DNA of 64,000 nt, taken from NCBI GenBank assembly GCA_018343915.1, contig JABRWF010000007.1, positions 372,001 through 436,000 of the forward strand, given 5' to 3'. The notes below the pieces were generated by a model. That model did not search any database. It saw nothing but the letters and a program-made list of their open reading frames with translations, and was not told where the DNA came from. Shown in pieces: positions 1-11,486 of the stretch. The stretch's first letter is position 1. Each line of letters begins with the position of its first letter. The position numbers were made by a program, and so were the translations under genes. The DNA is from Agroathelia rolfsii. Taxonomy: Eukaryota > Basidiomycota > Agaricomycetes > Amylocorticiales > Amylocorticiaceae.

Positions 1-2030
1 GCTTGGGCGACTCGGTCCCATACTTGTCGGGATGTTTGGTGCGAGGAACGAGAGGCCGCGGTGTGCTTCACATTGAGGACACGCCCACTTGCGATACCCG
101 CATAACCTGGACCAGATGGGCCTGCAGGTATGAGATCAGGGAATTGTCTCCTTTGCTAAGATGGGTAAAAATCAGGTTACATGGATCCATCAGGATTACA
201 CCTTGGAGATGACAATATACTTGCCTCAAGCTTAAACCCATTCCATGAGCCGAGTAAGTCCTGTTTCTTCTCGTCGTCGTCCAGCAAGTCCACGAGCGCT
301 GTAATCAAGCTGGCGGTGTCATCAAGGTTGCGATCAACGATATTCCAAATCGTAGAGATAAGCCCACGCGCCGTTTCCTCGGAAGCACGATAGGCGCGTA
401 TGACTGTCTTGACGGCATTAATGGCATTGCTCGAGTTTGGAGTCAGGTGACGCAGGCGTGTGAGGAATCCAGCGTATCTCCTACAGATAGAGTTAGTACA
501 TTGGAAAATAATATGAAAGAAACAACATACTCCATTTGGACGGCATCCATCTCAAAAGGTGGTGTATCTGGTCGTGCCGATGAAGGCTGCCCAGAAGCTT
601 GGCTTTGGGAAGTGATGCCGTGAGCATTACCTGAGCTACTCGCATCAGCGGTCAGATTGCCTCCAAAGGCCTCTCTTCTTCTTCCGCCACCACCTCCTTG
701 TCTCTGTTGCTGTGGAGGAGGGTCTCTGTCTCGGGGACGTCCGCCTCGCCGTCCGGTATCTTCAAACTCGAAATCAGCTTGGACGCGACGAGCATCTTTC
801 TTATCACGGGCGGACAATTCCATGCTATGCTCATCAACCATGTGCGCTTTGAGGTCAAGCACTGTGTTGAAAACTACGAATTTTTGTGCAAGACATGTTG
901 ATTGTGTGCAGGGATGATGGGCAGCGTTGAAATGTCGTTCCTGAAAAATAACATGACATGAAGGAGGGGATCACAAACGATAGATGTTGATAACTTACCA
1001 AACTATCGTAGTTTTGAAAGCTGGTAGCCAATGTTCCATTAGTATATGCGCAGCAAAATCAAAAGCTGACTTACTAAAGATTCTGAATACCATTGCGTTT
1101 GCAAATAAAACACTCTTCATGTCTTTCGCGCATGTGAGAATACAATTCGTCATCGGAGAAGAAACATTCGCGGCAAAATTCACAAAGGGGATGAACACCT
1201 CCTTCCGGTTGCTCCTTGGGCTGTGATTTATACGAGCGATGCGGCATGGATGGTAAGTGAAGAGGGAGCTGAGATGGAAGATAGAGAGCGTGCTCGTGTG
1301 CGAAGATCTTCTTAGAACGAATGCAAAGATCGCTTTCAAAGGAGATTGAGCTGCGACACCGAGTCGAGTACAAGATTTAAACATACCACATAACCTTCCC
1401 ATGGGTTCCTCTAACATGGAGCTTGAGATCTCCCCAGCCCGTCGCGATATAGTCACAGTCCGAGCCTGGGCAGTTGAATCGAAGCAATATGAGAGTATCT
1501 TCCATCATCTCCTCGGTTTCAAAGAAAATTGATAGTTTGGTGTCCTTGAATTGTATGTTGTCCGGCGCATAAGATGAGAAGAGGGCATCGGGGGATTTGG
1601 TGAATATTACGGTTGATTGAGGTGTCTGTATACCATGAGAACCAGATCACATTCGGTCAAGGAGGTATTATACCTTGCAGAAAGTGCACTCCTGTTTCTT
1701 GTATAGCGCCCTGAGACGAAGCGCACATACATGACAAGTGCGATGATTACATTCCGAGACGGAATAGTATTTGACAGGCTCTGCACAGATAAAGCAAAAA
1801 TCTGCATCCTCGGAAACATCATTTTCCGCAGTTATTTGCTCGGCAGCGTCTTCAGCCCCTTCTGCATTGGATTTTCCAGACGAAGGATTTGACTCCTCTG
1901 GAGCAGTATGCTTGAGAGATCTTGCAGCCTGGCTAGATTTACCACCGCGACCTCCCCTACGATTCTTGTTACCAGAACGTCCCTTATTGCCTCCCGGTTG
2001 GGGTGGGGGATTCTGAGTGAGCGTAGCCAT
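1..2030 (-). CDS. HEL2: Hel2/ZNF598-type RING E3 ubiquitin ligase (partial, C-terminus off the left edge)
   Basis: Ribosome-associated quality-control E3 that recognises collided ribosomes and ubiquitinates 40S proteins (known for Hel2/ZNF598). Seen here: a Gly/Arg/Lys-rich N-terminus, a RING with Cys79/82, Cys94-His96, Cys99/102 and Cys115/118 (CFICAEP..., ECTFCK), then downstream exons with the family's zinc fingers (RFNCPGSDCDY, VMCSISFESDLC, HPLCEFCRECFFSDDELYSHM, LDLKAHMVDEH) and a disordered Arg/Gln/Gly-rich stretch. The first exon ends at TGCAAG before gtataat near 1675; further introns lie near 1620, 1380, 1070, 930 and 500, and about 205-133 (acceptor ctgcag). The last coding part reads on to base 1, so the end is missing. 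Start ATG at 2030 is the first in frame. It is divergent from UBP3, 598 bp away. Identity is firm; exact exon edges are inferred. Confidence 0.93.
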
Positions 2031-2628
2031 GTCGTTGAATTATGCTGTTGAATATCTCTCTGAATGAGAAAGTTGACCGATGCGAGTCAGTGCCCTCTGG
2101 GCTCCTTCACCGCGGTACCGGTGGCGGCGACACGGCGTCTGTGGCGTCACTTTGCCACGGCTGTGGCTGATGAGCGCGACCGAGGACTAATGTGATAGAA
2201 TTTTTCTTGTTAAGTACGAAGAAAGTTGAACCCTCTTAACTTTTAGAGATATATCAGCTCGTATGATGAATATTGCTTGTACAAGAATAGTACTTGATAT
2301 ATGATCGAGGAAACCAGGTATGGCTTACGTCATCAGTCTCAGTGGCCATGCCTCGAAACTGGTCTGTTTACTTACGCGCACTTTCCACGCACACGCCTCG
2401 GGTCTTACAACTTCAAGCACGGCGATTTTTGTCTATCTACATCGCCCTGGACTTAAATACTTCAATAAATCTTCAATAGCAATTCTGGCTTCATAGGTGA
2501 GTTTCATCGATTTGTTTTTGATTTGTCTCCCGGTCCAGCTGCGCCAACGTCTTGTCCACCGTGAGCTGTGCTGATCTCGACTATGACATAGATCATCTTC
2601 CCAGTAATCCAAAACACCCGTGTTAGCC
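2031..2628. promoter_or_regulatory. Divergent promoter between HEL2 and UBP3
   Basis: A 598-bp gap between two start codons pointing apart, so it must hold both promoters and both 5' leaders. The HEL2 side is GC-rich (about 2090-2190); the UBP3 side is AT-rich with pyrimidine runs. No clear TATA box is placed close to either ATG and no coding sequence was recognised. Shared regulation is inferred from layout only. Confidence 0.6.
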
Positions 2629-5388
2629 ATGGAACGACAGTACAACCATCCAGGTCCTTCAAATTACTATCATCAACAACCACCTCCGCCGAATTACCCT
2701 TATGGCTATCAACAATATCACTATCCTTATCCCCCTCCAGGACCGTCTACTCATCACAGACCGCCATATCTCCAGCAGCGTCCGCCATATCCACAATCAC
2801 CATACTCTCAGACTCCTCCACACCCTCATCCCTTGCAGCAGCCTTACTCGCCCGTGTACGCTCCCTTCCACCCCTCCAGTCCGTATACACCACCATGGGC
2901 AAATCAAAACACAATGTCCCCGCTTCCAAAACATATTTCTATGGCCCCCGTTCCGACTACTACTACACCTATTCCAGAAAGCAACCCTCGGCCAGATTAC
3001 GCTTTGCGCTCTCCCGCACCGCCCCCACCTCCCACTGAGGCTGACCCAGAACAGTTGCCTCCATCTTCTTCCCCTCCTTCTCACTCATCACCTTCTGCAC
3101 CTTCACGTGTTTTACCTCAGACCATCGAGTCAAAACCCGCTCCAGGAGCTCCTATTTCAACTCAAGACGAAGATGCTGGAGAATCATCTCCACAGATTCC
3201 GGAAACCAGCATCGAGCTGATACCATCAAAAACTGAACCCAAAGCACCTTCCGGAGACTGGGTCATTTGGTCTCGAAGACCCAAACATCCTACCGATGCT
3301 TTTGGCGTAATGTTCTCGCCCCACACACGACCGCCCCATTACATAGTGTCTGCTGCACACAAATTAACTACGCCACCCCATTCGCCACCGCCACCGAAGC
3401 AACAAGAATTAGAGCCTGAACCTGAACCTGAAGAATCAGCTGAATCGTCTTCTACTACTGTGGAGCCGTCTACTGAAGCGGTATTAGTGTCATCCGCTGC
3501 TACAGAGACAACTCCCGAGACATCGATGGTATTAGACACGCCGGCCACAGGCTCGCCACGATCCAGCAATACCTCTCTATCTGTTCCTGTAGCTTCTTCG
3601 AGCACGTCCAAGCCATTCACAGATGACGTCAAAGTAGTCGAAAGCACAGAGGCTCAACAGCAGCAGCAGGAGCCTGAAACTAAAGCATCGGCCCCTCGCG
3701 CTCCGCCTCCTATGAAAAAGTCATGGGCGTCGCTCCTGCGTTCGTCTTCCCCAAGCACCTCCGCACCCGCTTCAACGTCGCGATCTACCCTCCCCACATC
3801 TAATGTGGTTGGCATATCCATTCCGTCGGCCTCTGCTCCACCACCTCCAACGACACAGCCGAACCCCGAACTTCTCACCTTGCTCACGACTGGTCCTTCT
3901 TCGTCCCAAGGACCCATTCCGCGTATCCGTCTAAGGGGACTCGTGAACAGCGGCAACATGTGCTTTGCCAATGCTGTTTTGCAAGTGCTAGTGTACACAC
4001 CACCGTTCTACAAGCTCTTTTCGGAACTTGATAAGTTATTGGTGGGGCCAGTCGTGGGTCAGAAACAAAAGGGAACACCGCTTGTGGATGCTGTTGTTTC
4101 ATTCCTCAAAGAGTTTGTGATTGAGGAAGAGAAAGAGAAGAGAAGTAATCTGAGCAATGGTCGGGGCCATGGCAAGGGGAAAGAAGTGGATAGGGAAGAG
4201 CAGGATGAGCCTGTGATTGACTCCTTCCTGCCTACCTACGTTTATGATGCGACGAAAGAAAATAGGCGCTTTGATAACATGCGGGTCAGTGCCTGATTTC
4301 TTCTCTTTTCTATTATGGATTGTATTTCTTACTCATGAGCCGCGCAATAGGGTGGTCAACAAGAGGATGCCGAAGAATTCCTTGGGTTCTTCCTTGACAC
4401 TTTGGAGGAAGAGCTCTTGTCCATTTCCAACTCTCTAAATCCTGATCAATCCAAAAAGGATCAAGAGGTTGTTGAAGAGAAGGAAGAAGAAGAGCCCAGC
4501 CAACAAGAGGACGGATGGTATGAAGTGGGCAAGAAGAACCGCAGTGTCGTCACGCGCACGGTAAGCGGGTTCCATTCTCTCGGATTCTCTGCTTGCTGAT
4601 CAGCAGTATTTAGGTGAAGACGAGCGAGTCTCCTATCACGAAAATCTTCGGAGGCAAATCCCGCTCTACTCTACGGGCACCACATCAAAAGGACTCGGTG
4701 GTTATTGAGGATTGGAGGTCACTGCGGCTGGACATTCAGGTACCTCGAACGTTCTTAATTCTTGTCAAATAGACCTAATGCATTTCTTAACAGCCTGAGG
4801 GAGTTAACACCATTTCAGACGCGCTCCGTTACTTGTCGCACCCCCAATCTATCCAGATGACACAGTCATCTCGGCCTGGCGTTACTATTGAGGCTAGCCA
4901 ACAAACTCTGATCGAAGCACTGCCATCTATACTTGTCCTTCATCTGAAACGATTCCTATACGATACCAAGGTTGGCGATGTCGTCAAGGTTTCAAAACAA
5001 ATCCGGTTTGGGCCTGAGCTAGAAATTGGCGGAGACATGATGGCCCCCGCTCGCAGGGCACAAGGGGGCAAATACAAACTGTTCGGAGGTACGCAAACGT
5101 CAGTCACTCTTTGATTTTAAGTCAATCTCATCATTTCTTTTTCTCTGTTGATCAGTTGTCTATCACCATGGCCTATATGCTTCAGGTGGACACTACACCC
5201 TTGATGTCCTACACCCAAACCGCGACCTAGTCACACCTCCTGCCAAGCCAAGGGAGGCCTGGATTAGGATTGATGACGAGCTTTTGTCTGACATTCGCCC
5301 TGAAGATGTTTTCGGAGGGCCTGGTGACAGAGAAGATCGTTGTGCGTACCTCCTGCTCTATAGGAGAGTAGCTCCATCTAGGGCATAG
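2629..5388 (+). CDS. UBP3: Ubp3/USP10-family ubiquitin carboxyl-terminal hydrolase
   Basis: Cysteine protease that removes ubiquitin; Ubp3 works with Bre5 (human USP10 with G3BP) on Sec23, ribosomes and other targets (known). About 850 residues. The first exon (2629-4284) encodes a long disordered Pro/Ser/Gln-rich N-terminus, then a fungal Ubp3-like segment (DWVIWSRRPKHPTDAFG) and the Cys box GLVNSGNMCFANAVLQ. Later exons give GGQQEDAEEFLGFFLDTLEE, SILVLHLKRFLYD, the His box ASGGHYTLDVLHP and a final YLLLYRR, so the catalytic Cys, His and following acidic region are all present. Introns: 4285-4350, about 4561-4615, 4739-4791, 5088-5155. ATG 2629 is chosen because the in-frame codon upstream at 2620 is GTG. 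An acidic insert (KKDQEVVEEKEEEE) sits inside the catalytic domain. Confident for the family; Ubp3 rather than another USP rests on the layout. Confidence 0.92.
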
Positions 5389-5931
5389 GGACGTGTGGCC
5401 CCATGTGCATTCAGCGCTCGTCTCCTCGGCCTGCCCACGATGACCTTTGGGCCTCGGCCTGCTGACTTTGAGTTGGCGCCGTAGTTTTCCCTGCCTACGT
5501 TCCCTTTGTCTGTCTGTGATGATAATAGTGGTTGTGCCGGAGAGCAATTGCTTCACCCATGCCTGTACTATGGAGACATGATGATGCCCTCATGAAAAGT
5601 ACTGGTATATTCTCTTTTTAACTATTTTTATATCACTCGTTGACGCATTTGCTATCATCGTATGGGCTATGACTATGACACGACGCGGACTTACGCATAT
5701 AATTATGTTACCTGTAGGTCTTTGGCACCGTTGTAGTTGTATAATCAACTTCGTTTGTAAAACCATATTCTTTAGTGGGTCTACGACTTGGTGGTCATGA
5801 CGTCATTCACTCTCATCGGTGGTTCGGCTACTTAATTTACCGGTAATGCCGGTAATGGTTCGCAGACGTAATGACAACATACAGCGCTCAAGTTGAATTA
5901 TGTACCACAACACCACAACTTGAAGTCAGCC
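5389..5931. other. Intergenic, no gene seen
   Basis: 3' region of UBP3 and promoter of the next gene, both on the plus strand. A short palindrome-like run (taccggtaatgccggtaatgg) lies near 5839-5860. No coding or RNA feature was recognised. Confidence 0.5.
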
Positions 5932-7309
5932 ATGGCTTCGCAAATCCCCAAGTCAACCCGTGCACTTGTTTTGAGAAAATCAGCTCGAAAGCCGACCTAT
6001 CACGATGCAGTCATAGAGCAGAGACCTTTACCTTCCCTGACTCATGGCCAGATCCTAGTTCAAATCAACGCCGCTGGCTTCAATCGCCGAGATGTATGCA
6101 GCTCAATTCTCCGGAGATGTAAGAGTACCCAGTGAACTTACCATTCATCGCATTCTGTCTTGGTCAGCTTTGGCAACGCCTGGGGCTCTATCCCGGCTTA
6201 GATTTCGGCTCGACCATCGGCGCAGACGGCGCCGGGGTGGTCATTGCCGCCAGCGACCCACACGACCCGTTGCTCCATAAGCGGGTCTTGCTGGCACCTA
6301 TGCGAGGCTGGAATAATGCTCCCGATGCGCCCGAGTCTAATAAGTAATCATATCATGCAGTGTTCTCGGTGAACATGAACTGAATGAGGTCAATTGAATC
6401 ATCTCGTTTCTATTCTCAGCTTTCGTATCATCGGAGCGACAAAGGGGACACCGGGTACCTTTTCGCGACATGTTGTCATCGACCGAGACCAGGTCGTCTT
6501 AACACCCGACCATCTGGATGATGTTCATGCCGCTGCGCTAACTCTGGGCGCGCTCACCGCCTGGAGAGCATGCTTCGTCAATGGCGGTGTCACAGCCGGA
6601 TCTAATGTACTCATTACGGGTATCGGTGGAGGTGTTGCTTTGCTCGCGCTTCAGCTTTGTGTTGCTGCTGGAGCGCACGTCTGGGTTACCGGAGGAAGCC
6701 CGGAAAAGATCAAGCAAGCACAATCATTTGGAGCGAAAGGTGGTGTGTCATACAAGTCAAGTAAGGATACCTCCCTCCCTATTTGTCTTGTCGATCATAA
6801 TTTTTCTTCAGAGAACTGGCCTCAAGAACTTGCGACCCTTGCTGGAAGTGGTAACAGCCCACTTCTAGACGTCGTCATTGACTCAGCTGGTGGTGATATT
6901 ATGGGTCAAGTTAGCAGAATCCTTAAATCAGGAGGCAAAGTGGTCTGTTACGGAATGTATGTTTTACTGCTTCCCATGATATTATTCTTCAGCAGAATAT
7001 CTTCAACTTATCCCTTCATTTTCCCTTCATAGGACTGCTCAACCGGTCATCAAGTTCACTATGCGCGAAGTATTACGCAATCAAAGGTTGATTGGGTCAA
7101 CTATGGGATCCCTTGCAGATCTTCATGATGCTATGGCCTTTGTCGCCAAGCATCGCATTATTCCCCATATCTCTAAGGTCATTAGAGGCCTAGAGGAGGC
7201 AGAGCTTGGCTTTGAGGAAATGAAAAATGACCGTGGCAGCCTTGGTGGTAAAGTTGTCATTGACCTCAATGTCGAAGAGGCAGCAAAGCCGCCAAAGTCG
7301 AAGTTGTAA
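5932..7309 (+). CDS. MDR-superfamily (zinc-type alcohol dehydrogenase-like) oxidoreductase
   Basis: Medium-chain dehydrogenase/reductase, closest in pattern to the fungal zinc-type alcohol dehydrogenase-like/YogA proteins; probably NADPH-dependent, substrate unknown. GroES-like N-terminal half: INAAGFNRRD, then after a 74-nt intron (about 6094-6167) LWQRLGLYPGLDFGSTIGAD. Cofactor half: NVLITGIGGGVALLALQL (Rossmann Gly motif), GSPEKIKQAQSFGAKGG and LKSGGKVVCYGM. Other introns near 6345-6419, 6762-6811 and 6958-7031. The Cys clusters of classical zinc ADHs are not evident, so zinc binding is doubtful. Start ATG 5932 is the first ATG in this frame after the TATA-poor leader. Ends LNVEEAAKPPKSKL. 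Family sure, reaction not. Confidence 0.87.
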
Positions 7310-7449
7310 TGCATGTCTATGCAATACGCACACGTTTCATAGTTTGACTTGGATAGTACTAGTATTCCCAATGTTCAGTTTATAGCATTAGTGTCATTCA
7401 CACGCATGAAAGTTAGAGATATCGCGAGGTAACGTGAGAAAAAAAGTAT

Positions 7450-10400
7450 CTACGGTATCCTGTGTATCTCCCCAAGGTCAACTGTTTCTAGTTGTTCCTG
7501 CAGAGCACTATGATTTCCAATTACTTCATCCTCTTCGGAAGTTAGTGTCCAACTGCCCATGGTGGGAGTGAGCGATCCTTCGGCCGCTTGGAAGTCGCCA
7601 AAATCTCCGAAACTTTCCATGGTAGAATCCTCTAGATCTTCTGTGAAGCTGCCGGATATCGCGAATGGATCGCCAGTGGCGGCAGCAGAGTCTGAGAACG
7701 GTCCAAACGTGTCATCCTAGGGAAAAGTTAATGACTACAATAGCTAAAGATCAAAAAGATAGTGACAAACCTCGTCACTATCACTGTCAAGGAACCTTGC
7801 TGGGTGGGCACTTGATGACAAATGAGAAGGGTCGAAAGCATCCTAAACAAATAAAAGTTAGAATAACGGATACAGTGTTCCTATCATGAAGCTATTACAT
7901 CGAAGCCACCCGAATCTAAAGGTCTCCGTTCGCTCTGAGGACGAGGTGGAGCAGAGTGCTCAATGTACTGAGATTGCGCCAACCACCCCTCATCATCGTC
8001 ATCGTCGGACGTATCTGAGGATGATGAACCAAAGGCATTTGACACATGCATTTCTTGAGCAAGGTAGCGAGTGAACTATATCCCGCGTAGAAGCAAAACA
8101 TTTAGCTCCAGGAAACTTTCAAGACAGCATAAAGAATACTCAAACCTGTGGCGGCCAATTCGATTCATCCTCATCGTTCTCACGCGACGGAGGAGGGCCA
8201 AAGTCAGCCGTATTCGTGGGCGAGTGCTCATTGACGTTCCTGTTGAGTGTACCGTTTAATTCAGAGGAAGATCCATTGGCAGATGCGTCTTCTTCGTCGA
8301 CTTTCCAGTCAGACGTATTGCGGTTGATTCCAGACGTGAGCGCTGGTTTGCCACCTCCTAAGAGACTCATATCCCTCTTCTTTGTCTCGCTGTATCGGCC
8401 GTTAACATAGTCATCCCAGTCTGGCTGTGGACAAGAAGGTAGAATGGCTTCACGGAGGTCAAGCGGATAGTGTTCAAGGGCGGCAATGACATCTTCAGAT
8501 ATGAGCGTGAGATGGCCCATATATCCAAGGCGAACGCCTTTTGGCTCTTCGCTGTCGTATATAATACATATAGTCAATGGTCAAATATCACAGGTAATTA
8601 TGAATCATGCCTACCATGCTCGGTCGTTGCGATGTTGGCCCTCCACAATTTTATGCATCAGCTTGCCGTCTCGAAAGAGCGCAATGATGAGCTCTCGATT
8701 CAGGCCGCCATCGACCCTTCCAGTGAGTATTTGATGAATCACATCGTAGACAACACTATGTATGAAGTTATTCCACGGGAAGTCGAAGAATAAGTCCTAA
8801 GAATAAATCAACGGGATTCTCACTCGCACTCGGTCATGTCTTACCAAAAGAGTGCCTAATACGTTCAAATCCAAGAATCTTCTCTTTAAACGCTCGCCGA
8901 TGGGCATTGCTGAAGGTCCAGATGCGGTGATGCTGGAGTATCGCCTTACACTTCTCATCGAGTTCGTGACCGAACGACGACCGTTGGTTAGGGAACTATC
9001 GGAGTCGCTGCTAAGAGCGAGGATTCTTCTCGAGGGTGACATAGTGATTTGGCTTTCTATAGCCAATGGTGGAGGGAGCTGTTGATCGTGAGTGGATGAA
9101 GGTAGCAAATCAGGCGGTGGTACAGAGGTGGCCCTCGGCCGTGGTGCTACAATGGGAGGTTCGTCGTACATAGCAATTTCTTCCATTGATTCATCATCGT
9201 CCGAGCTTCCGGGCTCATGGTCGTCGTCGTCGCTCATGTCCTCATCCGAGTCTAGCAAGGAGTTGGCATCATGTGACGCATTAGACACAGGGAGTTCCAG
9301 AGCCGGCTCGATTTCATCGGCTTCGTCAACTGCGTCTTCATGCTTATTTTCCTCGCCTGAACTAATAGCAATAACCTGAGCGAGCTCTTCAAGTGCCGAA
9401 AGGCCTCCCTGTAAGCGTCCTTCATTATCGTATAGATGGCTATACTCCGCCGAACGATTGAGCAGAGACATGTTGGAGCAATGCAATAGCTCTGCATAAA
9501 GCTCGCAAATGCGGTATCGTTCAAAGGTCAGGGGTATTAGAGGTCCCAGGGTAGTACTAACTTGCCCGTCCTGATTACCGGACATCAGAAAAAACTGACC
9601 AGCAAGTAGATTGAAATGGCGTTACCAGCGAGCGAGGTGACTTGAGGTAGCTTTGCAAGGCCTCGAGATTGTCGCACATGACTTCCAATATTGCCCCGAG
9701 ATGAACAACACCTATGCGATTGACCATATCCCTCATGGCTTGTTCAAGTGTATCCCTAGCATCCTGGCCTTGCAAATGTTGTTGGACTTGTATCAGACGA
9801 TTTCGAAGCGTGTGGAAGAGGTACGGCTCGTAATAGTCCGAATTATTTTTTCGGATGAGCTCGACAAAGACCGAAATGGACTGAAGGACGGATGATGTTA
9901 TGCTTTCAACGCTGGGTAAAGTAGCAGGGGAAATTCCAGTAGATTGTCCAGCTGACTTCGGGTACTCGGATAAGATATATCCAGCAAGCTTTTCGACATT
10001 GTTGGCTTGTGCAAGTTCCCGTGCAAAGCGATTTGAAGCAGGGCCGTTGGATAGCCCATCAACTAAGCCGGCGCCAGGAGAAGGCGCAGCGATGGAAATG
10101 ATGCCCCTGATGAGCTCTGACGCAATGCTATGGACGTCAGGACTGTGAATAGGTGACATGAGCTGGATTAGACGCGGGATGAGCCCCTGGGAGGACAACC
10201 ACTATGGTCCGCACAATTAGAAAATTAAAATCTAGAAAACGAAAGTCTAGGATCGCGAAAATGGACACACACTTCAAGCACGCCTGGGCATTCCGGTCGT
10301 TCATCCAGATTGATAATGCGAATAATCAAGTCCATGAATGGCGGTGTCTCGAGATGGTTAAGAATTCGTTCAAGTATGTTCGGTTGAGTTTGTATGAATT

Positions 10401-10997
10401 CAAGCATCTACTTGAATAATTCATTATAAAAACAAATCAAGAGAAAACTTGCGAGGGGAGTTCACCTCAGCAGGCTTCTTGCCCATGAACGTTGCATTAA
10501 TCTTGACGAAATGCGATGCCATGACTGTCTGGGTCTTCATCTCATCCGACGGCCGATCTAATACATTTTCCCAGAACGGTGCGAGAATGTCGGACGACTG
10601 AGAGATACAGGTTTCCACTATGGACCATATTTCGCTGCAGAGAACTTCTGTGGCAATATACGAGTACCTGTATAAAATTTTTATCAATCGCCATGCATGT
10701 CGCGTCACAGAAGGTACGCACTTGTACTGCCACTCTTCTTCGCCCTCAATCTGGCCTGTGACGTAGGCAAGCAGCTGCTGCAGCACCTCCTTAAGCTGGA
10801 GATAATCAATAAGCCGCGTATTTTGGGACTTGCACTCCTGCAGCAGCTCTTCCTGGTCCAGCAACGCTTTTAACGGGGGTGAATCTTGATCTAGCAACGA
10901 ATCAATCGCGGAGGAGCTGTGGAATCCGAATCTACAGCAATACACGTCGATTAGGACGGAGCGCTTGTTGATGGGGACGACGATACCTCCAGAACAT
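7450..10997 (-). CDS. SAPS-family Sit4/PP6 phosphatase regulatory subunit
   Basis: Homologue of yeast SAP155/185/190 and human PPP6R, which hold and direct the Sit4/PP6 catalytic subunit in TOR, G1 and stress signalling (known). The N-terminus MFWRFGFHSSSAIDSLL is the family signature. It needs splicing of an 11-nt initiator exon (10997-10987, ATGTTCTGGAG) over an intron starting GTATCG at 10986, which gives Arg4 across the junction. The SAPS helical core follows: LLDQEELLQECKSQNTRLID, SELIRGIISI, FVELIRKNNSDYYEPYLF, VVHLGAILEVMCDNLEALQS, LIPLTFERYRICELYAELL. The tail is acidic and disordered (DSDEDMSDDDDHE, DDTFGPFSDSAAATGDPF) and ends EIHRIP. About nine further introns, for example near 10200, 9600-9580, 8800, 8600-8580 and 7740. 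Which of the yeast paralogues it matches cannot be said. Confidence 0.92.
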
Positions 10998-11486
10998 AGC
11001 TGGAAGATGGTTAAGACGCTGAGAGACTAGCTCAAGATAGGCGAGTGTGTGCGCGGCCGCTCAGGTTCACTGGCACGTGGATGGTATTACGCCCGGTCCT
11101 GTGGCTTTCGCTGGCAAACGACGATGAAATGGGGTCACTACAAAAAAAAATCAAAGGGATTGATAGCTACATGAATGGATCTGTAATGGGGCTTGAAGAT
11201 GGAGAGCTTGGGTATGGTACTGAGTGTTTCTAAGGGTGTCTTGAGCGTGCGAGCAGGTTGTCTATGATATGATGGCTCGGAAATAACAAGTGTTTGGGCC
11301 GTGACTGTGACATAATTTTGGGTTGGCAAATTCGGTTCCTTCAGGCATCGAGCTCACTCTAGGGACACACGGTATAAGGTATGTAGCCGTATATAAAGAT
11401 CCAGATGTAACATTAAGAGCCCAAGGGCATATTCAAACAAGGTACGGGGACTTATGCTATTCAAGTAAAACGTTCAGCAAAAGGAA
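10998..11486. other. Intergenic between SAPS gene start and AP-2 mu gene end
   Basis: Both neighbours are on the minus strand, so this is the 3' flank of the AP-2 mu gene and the promoter of the SAPS gene. A CACGTG motif lies near 11074. Nothing coding was recognised. Confidence 0.5.

Noticed and set aside
2747..3647. Several antisense open frames across the UBP3 N-terminal exon
   Set aside because: They mirror the Pro/Ser-rich low-complexity coding strand and have no own features.
5836..5862. Repeated accggtaatgccggtaatgg as a regulatory operator
   Set aside because: Too short and without a known binding factor; noted only in the intergenic entry.
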